DNA of 64,000 bases, taken from Pectobacterium aroidearum (lineage in GTDB: Bacteria > Pseudomonadota > Gammaproteobacteria > Enterobacterales > Enterobacteriaceae). The notes under the pieces were generated by a model that searched no databases, was not told where the DNA came from, and worked only from the letters and a program-made list of their open reading frames with translations. Of this stretch, positions 35,078 through 44,599 are shown in pieces. Each line of letters starts with the position of its first letter. Position 1 is the first letter of the stretch. The stretch covers positions 1,116,001 through 1,180,000 of the forward strand of contig NZ_CP065044.1 of the NCBI RefSeq assembly GCF_015689195.1. Reading direction: 5' to 3'. The position numbers and the translations under genes are program-made.

Positions 35078-35397
35078 TGTTCAGATAGTTGCCATAGCGC
35101 ATAGCCGGTGGTTGCACCGGCTACATCCCAAACGAGATCCTGCCAGCTCCATCCTGTTCCGCCTTCCCGACTGTCATAAAGCTCTTTTGCCATACCGAGG
35201 CTAATTGACAACATAATACCGAACCCTCCGCTACGATCTGCGCTCCAGCGCTGATGAGTGCCATATTCATACCCGGCGGCGCTGATGGCGGCTGAGGCGA
35301 GAAAATGTTGGGCTTTATCCTGACCTGTCCAGCGATCTTGCGCAATGTGGCTACATCCAGAGCAGCACATTATTGCAGCAACGCACAGTAAGCGCAT
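35074..35397 (-). CDS. yfiM: YfiM family lipoprotein
   Basis: 107 residues from the ATG at 35397, the E. coli length. The frame opens earlier (35448), but that part overlaps the pssA terminator. The N-terminal CCSGC is a lipobox-like site with an unusual cysteine at -3. The [15 protein letters not shown] and [14 protein letters not shown]-like motifs are typical of the family. Function is unknown; outer membrane location is inferred. Confidence 0.85.
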   Translation of the reverse strand: MRLLCVAAIMCCSGCSHIAQDRWTGQDKAQHFLASAAISAAGYEYGTHQRWSADRSGGFGIMLSISLGMAKELYDSREGGTGWSWQDLVWDVAGATTGYALWQLSEH

Positions 35398-35420
35398 GGA
35401 ACCTCTCCCTATAGATAATA

Positions 35421-35445
35421 AAAAACCCCGGAAGCCGAGGTTTTT
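35421..35445 (-). terminator. pssA terminator
   Basis: AAAAACCCCGG, AAG loop, CCGAGGTTTTT with one mismatch. On the minus strand it is followed by TTATTATC after a T-run. It lies between the pssA stop and the yfiM start. Confidence 0.85.
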
Positions 35446-35463
35446 CAAAGTATAGCGTGAGTC

Positions 35464-36822
35464 TTAGAGAATGCGACTGATGAGCCGGTCGATACGAATA
35501 CGGCGCAGACGTCGTATTAGCTTACGGACTTTCACCGGATATTGCGCGATGCTCTCCAGTTCCATATAGCTTTTTACGATGTGAGTGTGTGTCCTGATTT
35601 TATCCAGCTCGTCCAGACGTTGCTGTAATAGAACCTGCTGAGGATCGTGAATCAGAATGGCATTTTCCAGATCCAGACGCCACGCTCGGGGGTTAAGGTT
35701 GTTCCCCGTCAGCAGTTGCCATTTGTCATCGATCCACATGCCTTTCAGGTGGAAGCTGTTGTCGCCGTCTTTCCACAGCCTAACAACAAGCTGCTGATTC
35801 TCAATGTAGCGCTCCAGACGACTCAGGAAGCGGCGCAGGTTGATCTCATAGAGATACGGTAACGCGCCGATAATTTTAAAAGGTTGATCTTCTGGAATAT
35901 AGAAATCGTTAGCGGTCTTATCGCCAATAATAATTTCTACTTTCTTGCCGTCCCGCAATAGTCGGATGATATTTCTGACCAGCAGCGCTGGCAGGTTGAA
36001 ATATGGGGTACAGATGACCAGATGCTCATCAGCGCAATACATCAGATGATGTATGGTCTTATTCAGCGGGCTTTGTTTTCCTAGCCCGACCAGCGGCGTG
36101 ACGGTTAATTCGTTCGCATCCGCACTGTGTTCCGGAGCTTGATAGCTAGCGGTGCGCAACGTTTGACGGAACTGTTTGATATCATTTTTGATTTCCAGAC
36201 TCTTCGGGCGATCGGTATGATCTAACCGCTGCACTGCCGGGGCTGACAGCATTGTCTGGATATATTGCACCATCGTATCAGCCAACACCGGATTATGAAT
36301 CAACTGATAGCGGTCATAGCGGTACTTCTGATGCTGATGCAGATAAACATCATTCAGGCTGGCCCCGCTGTAGATGACCGTGTCATCGACAATAAACCCT
36401 TTCAGATGCAGCACACCCAACGCTTCGCGTGTGTTGACAGGAATGCCGTAGATAGGAAAATGCGTGTCTGGATGTTTCTTCGCCATATCGCAATACCAAT
36501 CGGCATTGGTATTTTCTGCCGCTGCGCCGATCCTGCCACGCTGAGCACGATGCCAGTCTACCAGAACGCGGACATCCAGTTCTGGGCACTGCCGTTTGGC
36601 TTCATAAATTGCGGATAGAATCCCCATGCCACCGTCATCGCGTTCAAGATACAACGCCACGATATAGATGCGTTTTTTAGCGCTCAAAATAGCGTTAATC
36701 AGCGTCGTGCGGAAAAGCTCAGGCGAATGCAACGTCTGAACATCATCTGCGTTCTGAGGGATTCTGGGCAGTTGTGCAAGGTGCTGTTGGTATTTGTTGC
36801 GTTTAAAATTTGACAGCATCAC
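35464..36822 (-). CDS. pssA: CDP-diacylglycerol-serine O-phosphatidyltransferase
   Basis: 452 residues (451 in E. coli). Makes phosphatidylserine, the precursor of phosphatidylethanolamine. It is of the phospholipase D superfamily, with HxKxxxxD motifs at H139/K141/D146 (HLKGFIVD) and near 357 (HLKGMWID). The basic C-terminus KVRKLIRRLRRIRIDRLI helps membrane association. No membrane segments. A start at 36819 (second Met) is equally possible. Confidence 0.96.
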   Translation of the reverse strand: MMLSNFKRNKYQQHLAQLPRIPQNADDVQTLHSPELFRTTLINAILSAKKRIYIVALYLERDDGGMGILSAIYEAKRQCPELDVRVLVDWHRAQRGRIGAAAENTNADWYCDMAKKHPDTHFPIYGIPVNTREALGVLHLKGFIVDDTVIYSGASLNDVYLHQHQKYRYDRYQLIHNPVLADTMVQYIQTMLSAPAVQRLDHTDRPKSLEIKNDIKQFRQTLRTASYQAPEHSADANELTVTPLVGLGKQSPLNKTIHHLMYCADEHLVICTPYFNLPALLVRNIIRLLRDGKKVEIIIGDKTANDFYIPEDQPFKIIGALPYLYEINLRRFLSRLERYIENQQLVVRLWKDGDNSFHLKGMWIDDKWQLLTGNNLNPRAWRLDLENAILIHDPQQVLLQQRLDELDKIRTHTHIVKSYMELESIAQYPVKVRKLIRRLRRIRIDRLISRIL

Positions 36823-36846
36823 AGTGCGTTTCTTCTCTCATCAGTT

Positions 36847-36881
36847 TATACCCACCATACTTCGAGCTGCACTAGGGTATA
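36847..36881. repeat. Remnant of an ERIC element (ends only)
   Basis: TATACCCACCATACTTCGAG with CTGCA, directly joined to CTAGGGTATA. These are the two outer ends of ERIC (TATACCCGTCATACTTCAAG and AGGGTATA) with the middle missing. It is upstream of pssA. Confidence 0.55.
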
Positions 36882-37008
36882 TGACCTTCTGGTCATTATC
36901 AAAAGTTAAGGAGTAGCCGAATGGGCGATAATACCATTACTTTTCGGCTGTTGTGATCCTGTTTTGCTATAACAATTCCCGTTGCAAGAGCCATGTCACG
37001 TCGTGCGA

Positions 37009-39657
37009 TCAGCCTTTCAGCGGCAATTCCAGCGTCACAATCCCCTCTTCTAATTGTACGTCGATGTGAAAACCGAGCTTTTTGGATAGCTGGATCATAC
37101 CTTGATTATGCGGCATGGTAATGCCGGTCAATCGGAAGAGACCGTGTGCCCGGGCGTAATCAATCAGCTTTTCCAACAGCCGTCTGCCAAGACCCAGCCC
37201 TTTTAGATCGGAGCGCACCAGCACGGCAAATTCCGCATCCGTATTATCCGGATCGGAAATCGCGCGCGTCACGCCAATAATCTCTGTCTCTTCACCGACT
37301 TGGCGTACGGCCACGAATGCCATCTCACGATCGTAGTCAATTTGCGTCATATTGGCTAAGTCTTCGTGAGTAAATTCATTAATTTCGCTGAAATAACGAT
37401 AATACAGGTCTTCTTTCGTCACTCTTGCGATGAACGAACTGAGCAGCGGTTCGTCTTCCGGCAAGATCGGTCGGAACAGGCAATGCTCACCATTTTTGAG
37501 GATGACGGTTTCTTCTAGCTCATGGGGATAGGGGCGTATTGCCAGCCTTGACTGGGGATCGCCACTAAATGGCGTCAGATGCAGCGTAACATCCAGCAGC
37601 GTAAATGCATCCCCAGACGCCAGCAGGGGATGAATGTCTAGTCGGGAAATTTCAGGGCAGTCGAGAATCAGGTTGGAAACCTGAACCAGCAAGCGACTGA
37701 GCGCGGGAATATCCAGCGGACGCAGGGCGCTGTATTCGCGAATCTTGCCGCCTTTTACCGCTTGCAATACCAGATAGCGCGCCAGCGTCATATTCAGCGG
37801 CGGCAGTGCGACGGCGGCCTGCTTTTCTCGCCACTCAACGCCACCTTCTCCTAGCATAATCAGCGGGCCGAAAACGGGATCCTGCTCGACGGCAATTCTG
37901 AGTTCCTGCGCACCGGCGCGATTTGCCATGCTCTGTACCAGCAGGCCGTAAATGCGTGCCTGAGGGTAGGTGCGTTTTACTCGGTCGAGAATAGCGTCTG
38001 CCGCTTGCTGGACCTCTCTGGCAGTTCGCAGGTATAGCATGACACCCTGAACTTCCGACTTATGCGGAATATCTGGCGATCTCAGTTTAATCGCTACCGG
38101 ATAGCCAATCTGCTCGGCGATATGGACGGCTTCTGCACTGTCGCCAGCAATCCAGGTGGGTAAGGTATTCAAACCATAGGCTTGCAGGATGGGCTGAACT
38201 TCATGCGTATCGAGCTGAGTGACGCCATCCGACAGCGCCTGATGAATCAGCGCATGCGCCTGACTCGCGTTAATGCCTAAATCCTGCGGCAGCGCTGGGG
38301 TTTCCTTTAACTGTTTCTGATTACGCCGATATTCGACGATATGCATAAATGCCGTTACCGCGCCTTCCGGCGTGCGATAGGTCGGAATGCCGGCATCATT
38401 AAACAAGCGTCGTGCTTCCTGCGAGGAGAATTCGCCACACCAGTTGGTCAGTAATGTAATTCTTTTCCCACGCGGATGCTGTTGGAAGAGCGTAATCAAC
38501 TGTGCCGCGCAATCAGTGCTGGGCGCGGCGGCGCTGGGCGCGTGAATGATCAAGAGTGCATCGACGTCGTCACTGTCCAGTAAGACAGAAACCGCGGCCA
38601 GATAGCGAGCGGCCGTCGCATCATCCCGCAGATCGAGCGGATTGCCGATAGTGACGGCCTGCGGTAAGGCGTCCTGTAGCGCTTGTCGAGTCGTATCGCT
38701 AAGCTGTGCGAGCTTGCCCTGTCGGCTAAGAAGCTGATCCAGCGCCTGTGCGGCTGGCGACGCACCGTTGCTCACCAGCATCAAGCGTTCACCGCGCAGT
38801 GGTCGCAGGTGGCTTAAGGTTTCCACCGCGGAAAAAAGCTCATGGGTATCCCGTACCCGCAGCAAACCTGCACGTTGAATGGCCGCGTCATAGGCGGCAT
38901 CCAGACCGTGGCGCTGGTCGTTGAGCAACTGTTGTGCTTGCTGGCTGCGCCCGCTTTTTATCACCAGTATGGGTTTATTTCGCGAGGCACTACGGGAAGC
39001 GGAAAGGAAGCGGCGTGCATCGCTGATGTGTTCCAGATGCAGCAGAATTGCACTGGTTTTGCCATCGCGGGCCAGAAAATCTAACAGGTCATCGACATCA
39101 ATATCCAGGCTGTCGCCCAAGGCGATAAAATAGGAAAAGCCAATACCGCGCTGTTGCGCCCAGTCCAGTATCGTGTTGGACACGGCGGCTGACTGCGAGA
39201 TAAACGCCAGTTTGCCTTTCATAATCGGGACCGGGGAGAAACTGGCATTCAGGCCTTGCCAGGGGGCGAGTAGCCCGAGGCTGTTGGGGCCAAGCAGGCG
39301 CATGTGATAGCGCACGGCGCAGGCCTTTAATTCGCTGAATTGGGTCGGTGGCGCAGAGAGAATGATGACAGTTTTGCAGCCTTTCTGCCCCAGTTCCTCT
39401 AACAACGTCAGATTACGGCTGGCGTTGGTACAAATCACGGCAAGGTCGGGCGTCATCGGCAGGCTGGCGACCGTCGGATAGGCTAGCACGCCGCAAACGG
39501 CACGATATTTCGGCGTAACAGGCAGGACTGGACCACTGAAATGGCCGTCCAGCAGATTTTTCATCATCAGGAAACCGGCTCGTCCCGGTTTTTCTGACGC
39601 GCCGAGAACGGCGATAGACTTAGGGCGTAACAGTGCTTCCAATCCGCGCTGGCTCAT
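37009..39657 (-). CDS. patZ: Protein lysine acetyltransferase PatZ (Pka/YfiQ)
   Basis: 882 residues (886 in E. coli). The large N-terminal part (about 1-700) resembles NDP-forming acyl-CoA synthetases, with a CoA-binding domain (KSIAVLGASEKPGRAG near 13-28) and an ATP-grasp region. The C-terminal 150 residues are a GNAT acetyltransferase domain, with GLGLGRRLLEKLIDYA near 823-838 as the acetyl-CoA motif. It acetylates lysines, with acetyl-CoA synthetase the known target in enterics. Followed upstream by tapT. Confidence 0.94.
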   Translation of the reverse strand: MSQRGLEALLRPKSIAVLGASEKPGRAGFLMMKNLLDGHFSGPVLPVTPKYRAVCGVLAYPTVASLPMTPDLAVICTNASRNLTLLEELGQKGCKTVIILSAPPTQFSELKACAVRYHMRLLGPNSLGLLAPWQGLNASFSPVPIMKGKLAFISQSAAVSNTILDWAQQRGIGFSYFIALGDSLDIDVDDLLDFLARDGKTSAILLHLEHISDARRFLSASRSASRNKPILVIKSGRSQQAQQLLNDQRHGLDAAYDAAIQRAGLLRVRDTHELFSAVETLSHLRPLRGERLMLVSNGASPAAQALDQLLSRQGKLAQLSDTTRQALQDALPQAVTIGNPLDLRDDATAARYLAAVSVLLDSDDVDALLIIHAPSAAAPSTDCAAQLITLFQQHPRGKRITLLTNWCGEFSSQEARRLFNDAGIPTYRTPEGAVTAFMHIVEYRRNQKQLKETPALPQDLGINASQAHALIHQALSDGVTQLDTHEVQPILQAYGLNTLPTWIAGDSAEAVHIAEQIGYPVAIKLRSPDIPHKSEVQGVMLYLRTAREVQQAADAILDRVKRTYPQARIYGLLVQSMANRAGAQELRIAVEQDPVFGPLIMLGEGGVEWREKQAAVALPPLNMTLARYLVLQAVKGGKIREYSALRPLDIPALSRLLVQVSNLILDCPEISRLDIHPLLASGDAFTLLDVTLHLTPFSGDPQSRLAIRPYPHELEETVILKNGEHCLFRPILPEDEPLLSSFIARVTKEDLYYRYFSEINEFTHEDLANMTQIDYDREMAFVAVRQVGEETEIIGVTRAISDPDNTDAEFAVLVRSDLKGLGLGRRLLEKLIDYARAHGLFRLTGITMPHNQGMIQLSKKLGFHIDVQLEEGIVTLELPLKG

Positions 39658-39690
39658 GCGTCACTCCTTACACATCAATCCTCTTTGATA

Positions 39691-40440
39691 CTAAACGCTT
39701 TCCACCGGTTGTGCTGTGACGATGGGTAAACTTTCCCGCACGCTGTGGTGTGATTTCCCTGCCAGATAGTGTCGTCGAAAACGGTCGAAGTGCTGTGATA
39801 GCGCGTCAGCCGCGACTGTATCGCCTGCCTGAGCGAGTAGGGCAATGGCAATCTCGGCGGTGCAGTGTTGTCCAGCGCTACTGGCTTCACGCAACTGATA
39901 GCGAGAAAGAGCCTCTACATTCAGCGACAGGATCGGCAGATTGTCCAGATAGGGGCTTTTGCGGAACATCTTACGTGCTTCCGGCCAGGTGCCATCAAGC
40001 AAGACAAACAGGGCGGGCTTTTCCGTTGCGGGGAACTGCTGAAATACCTGACGTCCTTCTTCTGCCGCATCGGCAAGGAAAACCAGATAAGGCTGAACAT
40101 CAGGATTTTGCAGAGCCGCAAGCAACTGAGGGTCGGGCTCTGTGCGTGACCAAAGAAACGCCTGAGTCTCAGGAAGAATATCGGCAATGAGACGCCCGGT
40201 ATTGCTCGGCTTTAGCGGTTCGGTATCAAACATCACCAGACAGAAGCGGCTGTGGGATTGCTGCGCCTGAATGGTGTGGCACAGACAGTTGGTCGCGGGC
40301 AATAAACACTGCTGGCAGCGTATTACGCGACAGCCACGGGCGCGGAACGGCTTGGTTGACTGTTCAAGGCGCTGTTGACGCAGGCGGAGTACGGCATTGT
40401 CCCTGAGGGGACGGTTGACCATTAAAGGATGGTTGATCAT
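39691..40440 (-). CDS. tapT: tRNA-uridine aminocarboxypropyltransferase (DTW domain)
   Basis: 249 residues (232 in E. coli YfiP/TapT). Adds the 3-amino-3-carboxypropyl group from SAM to U47 of tRNA. A Cys-rich start (CxxCLLPxxxCLC) precedes the MFDTEPLKPSNTGRLI motif and the family's LDGTWPEARKM (DTW) motif. The extra N-terminal residues suggest the true start may be MVNRPLRDN, eight codons later. Confidence 0.88.
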   Translation of the reverse strand: MINHPLMVNRPLRDNAVLRLRQQRLEQSTKPFRARGCRVIRCQQCLLPATNCLCHTIQAQQSHSRFCLVMFDTEPLKPSNTGRLIADILPETQAFLWSRTEPDPQLLAALQNPDVQPYLVFLADAAEEGRQVFQQFPATEKPALFVLLDGTWPEARKMFRKSPYLDNLPILSLNVEALSRYQLREASSAGQHCTAEIAIALLAQAGDTVAADALSQHFDRFRRHYLAGKSHHSVRESLPIVTAQPVESV

Positions 40441-40587
40441 GAAATAGGTGACGCCATGAGATTTTGCAACGAACCTGCTTCGTTGTAATGATAGGGAAGC
40501 AGGTTCCGAAAGGCGACATTCTAATCGACAGGCGGATTGACCAAAAGGGGAGGAGGCAATAATGCCTCGCGATCTTATCCCAATTCT

Positions 40588-41007
40588 CTACAGCGATTCG
40601 TCCAGCCACTCCTCAAACTGTGCTTTTGGCAACGCGCCATTGAGGATATCGACCATCTGGCCCTGTTTGAAGATCATGAGGGTTGGGATGCTGCGGATGC
40701 GGAAACGTGCGCTCAGTGCCGGTTCGGCTTCGGTGTTGACCTTAATAAAGCGGATTTTCCCATTACGCTCCTGCGCGACGTTTTCAAACACGGGGGCGAA
40801 GTTGACACAAGGTCCGCACCAGGGCGCCCAGAAATCGACCACGACCGGAAGATCGTCCTGCAACAGTTTATCGAGCGTCGCTTCTGTGGCATTGATGACG
40901 TCACCGCTGAATAAGGTTTCTCCGCAGCGACCACATTTTGCATGGTCATCAATACGCGCTTCTGGCAGGCGATTGGTTGTTTGGCAAGATCCACATACCG
41001 TATTCAT
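40588..41007 (-). CDS. trxC: Thioredoxin 2
   Basis: 139 residues, the E. coli length. The N-terminal zinc-binding domain has C5, C8, C25 and C28. The thioredoxin domain carries the WCGPC active site (C64, C67). OxyR-activated in E. coli; not visible here. It reduces disulfides under oxidative stress. Confidence 0.96.
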   Translation of the reverse strand: MNTVCGSCQTTNRLPEARIDDHAKCGRCGETLFSGDVINATEATLDKLLQDDLPVVVDFWAPWCGPCVNFAPVFENVAQERNGKIRFIKVNTEAEPALSARFRIRSIPTLMIFKQGQMVDILNGALPKAQFEEWLDESL

Positions 41008-41256
41008 AACAGGGCCTCAGATAAAAGGGCTAAAATAGAGATGTCGCTGATAAAATGCGCGTAACGCGGCATTAGAAAGTCAACGGCATGTTGCTTAAGC
41101 GTGAATAAATTATGGTGGGGAGACATTATGGCAACAACGTGGTTTGCCCAATAGCTACAATAGCTTCTGACTGTTAGCGCTCTTTTACCACAAGCGTGTG
41201 GCTAAGCGGGTGTACATAAGGTAATCTTCGCGCCCAGCGCGTAGGTGGAGAAAACA

Positions 41257-42405
41257 ATGAGCGATTCATTCAATAGTAAAAGCGGCAAAGTCCGTGTGAT
41301 GTACGTCCGCAGTGATGATGAGGGCGAGAAAGAGAATAAAAACAAGCGCCCTGCTGACAAAGATCGCCGTGGCGATCGACGTGATGGCGGTGGTTCACGG
41401 GATCAGCGTGAAAAGCCGAAGCATCCGCGCGACGTTAACCCGCGTTATGCCCGGGAAAATCCGTCCCGCGACGGCGATAGCAATAAAACGCCGTGGGGCA
41501 ATAAAGATCGTAACGAACGCAGTGGCGATCGTCCTCGCCGCCCGCGCGGTGAAGAGACGGGCGGTTATGAATCTCCGTGGAAAACCGTGTCTCGTGCGCC
41601 GGGCGACAGTGAAACGCCGGATCACGGTGGAATTACAGGCAAAAGCCAGATCGATCCTGAGCAACTGCGCCGCCAGCGTCAGGAAGAAACACGTGTTTAC
41701 GGCGAAAATGCCTGTCAGGCGCTATTTAAAAATCGCTCTGAGGTGATTGTTCGTGCCTGGTTCCTGCAGGAAGTGACGCCGCGTTTCCGCGATGCACTGC
41801 GTTGGATGGCAGCAAACCGCAAGGCTTACCACGTTGTGGAAGAGGAAGAGCTGATCAAGGCTTCCGGTACTGAACACCACGGTGGCGTCTGCTTCCTGAT
41901 TAAGAAGCGTCAGGGGCTGGATGTGCGTGAGTACCTGAAAACGGCTGACGAGCACGATTGTGTGCTGGCGCTGGAAGATGTGGGTAACCCGCACAACCTC
42001 GGCGGCATTATGCGCAGCTGCGCGCATTTCGGCGTGAAAGGTATCCTGGTGCAGGATGCGGCGCTGCTGGAATCCGGCGCGGCCGTGCGTACGGCGGAAG
42101 GCGGTGCGGAACACGTTAAAGCGATTAACGCTGACGATTTCCTGTCCGTGCTGGCGGAATTCCGCCGTGCTGGCTACACCATCGTGACCACGTCCAGCCA
42201 TAAAGGTACTGCCTTATCGCAAGCTACGCTTCCGGCGAAAACCGTGATTGTGTTGGGTCAGGAAGGGGATGGCCTGTCAGATAGCGCCTGGCAACAGGGT
42301 GATGTAAAAGTCTCTATCGGCGGTACTGGTAAAGTTGAAAGCCTGAATATTTCGGTCGCAACGGGCATTTTGCTGTCCGAGTGGTGGCGACAGAACCAGG
42401 CCTGA
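41257..42405 (+). CDS. yfiF: TrmH-family RNA methyltransferase (YfiF)
   Basis: 382 residues from ATG 41257, preceded by AGGTGGAG; a GTG at 41245 is less likely because it overlaps this ribosome binding site. The N-terminal 130 residues are an Arg/Asp/Gly/Lys-rich, probably disordered tail. Then comes a substrate-binding domain and a SPOUT (SpoU/TrmH) domain, with [20 protein letters not shown] near 240-259, [10 protein letters not shown] and [13 protein letters not shown]. The family 2'-O-methylates RNA; the exact target of YfiF is not established. E. coli YfiF is 345 residues, so the tail is expanded. Confidence 0.88.
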   Translation: MSDSFNSKSGKVRVMYVRSDDEGEKENKNKRPADKDRRGDRRDGGGSRDQREKPKHPRDVNPRYARENPSRDGDSNKTPWGNKDRNERSGDRPRRPRGEETGGYESPWKTVSRAPGDSETPDHGGITGKSQIDPEQLRRQRQEETRVYGENACQALFKNRSEVIVRAWFLQEVTPRFRDALRWMAANRKAYHVVEEEELIKASGTEHHGGVCFLIKKRQGLDVREYLKTADEHDCVLALEDVGNPHNLGGIMRSCAHFGVKGILVQDAALLESGAAVRTAEGGAEHVKAINADDFLSVLAEFRRAGYTIVTTSSHKGTALSQATLPAKTVIVLGQEGDGLSDSAWQQGDVKVSIGGTGKVESLNISVATGILLSEWWRQNQA

Positions 42406-42419
42406 TAGCGCGCGTCGAT

Positions 42420-42443
42420 TCTCAGGGGGAATGCCCCCTGAGA
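42420..42443 (+). terminator. Hairpin after yfiF
   Basis: TCTCAGGGGG, AATG loop, CCCCCTGAGA: a perfect 10-bp stem just after the yfiF stop. No T-run follows. It may end yfiF only partly. Confidence 0.6.
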
Positions 42444-42472
42444 AAGCATAACCACGGATGAGAGAACGAGTG

Positions 42473-42913
42473 ATGAAGCAGAAAGTTATCGCGGTATCGT
42501 TGCTGTTGGGCGCACTACTGGCAAGCGGTTGTAGTTCGCTACCGCGCTCATCCACTGCTGTTGCCGCAGCACCGGCTGCTGAGGCGTGTCAGATTGGCGA
42601 CAAGCAGGTACAGACCACGCTTTATTTTGGTTTGAATCGTCCTGCTGGCCCGGTGATTTCCGAGGCTGAGTGGAAAGCGTTTCTGGACGGCGAGGTAACG
42701 CCACGCTTTAAAGAAGGGCTCACGGTGTTTGATGCCAAAGGACAATGGCTGGGGAACGATGGAGTGGTTGCCCGGGAGAACAGTAAGGCGCTGATGTTGA
42801 TTCATGGCGCTGATAAAGAGCGCGATATTGAAGCGCTCCGCACCACCTACAAATTACGTTTCGCGCAGGAATCCGTTATGCGGATTGATGCGCCCGTCTG
42901 CGTCGCATTCTGA
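42473..42913 (+). CDS. DUF3574 family lipoprotein
   Basis: 146 residues from ATG 42473; the frame also has an ATG five codons earlier. The lipobox LLASGC gives a lipidated C20. The mature part resembles the DUF3574 family (LYFGLNRPAGPVISEAEWKAFLDGEVTPRF). Function unknown. It stands where E. coli has ung next to yfiF, so this neighbourhood differs. Outer membrane or periplasmic anchoring is inferred from the lipobox. Confidence 0.75.
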   Translation: MKQKVIAVSLLLGALLASGCSSLPRSSTAVAAAPAAEACQIGDKQVQTTLYFGLNRPAGPVISEAEWKAFLDGEVTPRFKEGLTVFDAKGQWLGNDGVVARENSKALMLIHGADKERDIEALRTTYKLRFAQESVMRIDAPVCVAF

Positions 42914-43204
42914 TCCTTCATCAGCCCCTTTTCAGGGGCCGATTCAGGTCGCTTGCAAATCTATCTACAGAACAAGAACGGTGATAATGGGATAGAAGAG
43001 TAAAGCGTTTGCGCCATGGACAAAAACGTCAGGAACGTTTTTGAACGTCGCTTGCGACGGCCCTAAAAGTGTGAATCTCAGGGATGAGATTCATATCTGC
43101 GCAATCCGAGCGTACAGGGATGTATTTACAGCGTCTTTACGATCTACCCATTATCATCGCTCGACTTAATTTGTCATCAGCCTAATGATTTTCATCACAC
43201 ACGT
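42914..43204. other. Intergenic region with hairpins between the DUF3574 gene and nupC
   Basis: Nearly 300 bases without a gene. GCCCC-TTTTCA-GGGGC (42924-42939) follows the lipoprotein gene and may end it. The rest is dominated by the repeat module at 43020-43105, which has its own entry. Confidence 0.5.
43020..43105 (-). repeat. Free-standing copy of the ERIC-associated hairpin module
   Basis: On the minus strand it reads GAATCTCA-TCCC-TGAGATTC, then GGGCCGTCGC-AA-GCGACG, GTTC, and AAAAACGTTCCTGACGTTTTT followed by GTCC. The order GGGCC-stem-CAAGC-stem-GTTCAAA-stem-TTTGTCC is that of the blocks inside the ERIC elements at 24146 and 53198. No ERIC arms are present here. Confidence 0.65.
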
Positions 43205-44389
43205 TTACAGCACCAGTCCCGCCACTGCTGCAGACAGCAAACTCACCAGCGTAGAGCCATAAACCAGCTTCAGGCCGAAGCGCGATACCACGTTGCCCTG
43301 TGCTTCATTCAGTCCTTTGATGGCGCCCGCGATAATGCCAATTGACGCGAAGTTGGCGAAGGAGATCAGGAACACGGACAAAATGCCCAGCCCGCGTGGT
43401 GACATCTCTGCCGCAATCTTCTTCAGTTCAATCATGGCAACGAATTCATTCGCCACCAGCTTGGTAGCCATGATGCTGCCCGCGTTCAGGATATCGGAAG
43501 AGGGGATGCCGATCAGCCAGGCCAGCGGTGAAAAGACATAGCCCATGATCGCCTGGAAGCTAACGCCGAAGACGGTGCTGAACAGCGCATTCACGGCGGC
43601 AATCAAGGCCACGAAACCGATCAGCATCGCCATAATAATCATCGCCACTTTAAAACCGGCAAGAATGTATTCTCCCAGCATTTCAAAGAAGCTTTGGTCT
43701 TCGTGCAGCTTTTCCAGCTTCAGTTCTGGTTCGTCGTCAGGCTGGTAAGGGTTGATGATCGACAGAACGATAAAGGTGCTGAACATATTCAGAATCAGCG
43801 CTGCAACGACGTATTTGGCGTCCAGCATGGTCATGTAGGCGCTGATGATCGACATAGAAACGGTCGACATTGCCGTCGCGGCCATCGTGTACATCCGTCG
43901 TGGCGACATGTCGGCGATGATGCCTTTATAGACGATAAAATTCTCCGACTGCCCCAGCATCAGCGTACTGACGGCGTTAAACGACTCCAGTTTTCCCATC
44001 CCGTTGACCTTGGACAACAACGTACCAATACCTTTGATAATCAAAGGCAAAATTCGCCAGTGCTGCAAAATGCCGATCAGCGCGGAAATAAAGACGATAG
44101 GGCAGAGCACATTGAGGAAGATAAAAGAAAGCCCTTGTGCGTTCATGCCGCCAAACACGAAGTCGGTTCCTTGATTGGCGAAAGATAATAGCTTTTCAAA
44201 CAAGCCGGCAAATGAGCTAATCGCGTTAAGCCCAATGCTGGAATGTAAAAGGAAATAGGCCAGCAAAACCTCAATGACCAGCAACTGAACAATAAAGCGC
44301 AGTCGAATACGCTTTCTGTCGTGGCTGACGAGTAACGCCAGCAAAAAAATTGCCGCCGTTGCCAAAATGAAATGTAAAACCTGTGACAT
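43205..44389 (-). CDS. nupC: Nucleoside:proton symporter, NupC family
   Basis: 394 residues (400 in E. coli NupC), a concentrative nucleoside transporter. The N-terminal helices, the [18 protein letters not shown] loop, [10 protein letters not shown] (substrate site) and [11 protein letters not shown] motifs are conserved. NupX/PsuT paralogs are longer, so nupC is the better name, but substrate preference cannot be read. Transcribed away from emrB with a 210-base gap between them. Confidence 0.88.
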   Translation of the reverse strand: MSQVLHFILATAAIFLLALLVSHDRKRIRLRFIVQLLVIEVLLAYFLLHSSIGLNAISSFAGLFEKLLSFANQGTDFVFGGMNAQGLSFIFLNVLCPIVFISALIGILQHWRILPLIIKGIGTLLSKVNGMGKLESFNAVSTLMLGQSENFIVYKGIIADMSPRRMYTMAATAMSTVSMSIISAYMTMLDAKYVVAALILNMFSTFIVLSIINPYQPDDEPELKLEKLHEDQSFFEMLGEYILAGFKVAMIIMAMLIGFVALIAAVNALFSTVFGVSFQAIMGYVFSPLAWLIGIPSSDILNAGSIMATKLVANEFVAMIELKKIAAEMSPRGLGILSVFLISFANFASIGIIAGAIKGLNEAQGNVVSRFGLKLVYGSTLVSLLSAAVAGLVL

Positions 44390-44548
44390 AGCAGAACCAC
44401 CATTCCCCGAATAAAAAGAGGCGCATTGTAATCGGAATGTGAAAATATGTTTATCCCGAATCTGTAAATCGTTATTCGCTACAGCGCTATCAGGAATGGG
44501 GGTTTGAGGCGTTTGATTAATCAGGGAAGGGGGGAACTGGAAAAGAAG

Positions 44549-44583
44549 TTTCCCCTTCCGCCTGCTGCTGGCGGAAGGGGAAA
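44549..44583 (-). terminator. emrB terminator
   Basis: TTTCCCCTTCCGCC, 7-base loop, GGCGGAAGGGGAAA: a perfect 14-bp stem, followed on the minus strand by CTTCTTTTCC. It lies 16 bases after the emrB stop. Confidence 0.85.
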
Positions 44584-44599
44584 GACAGTTTGCGACGCG

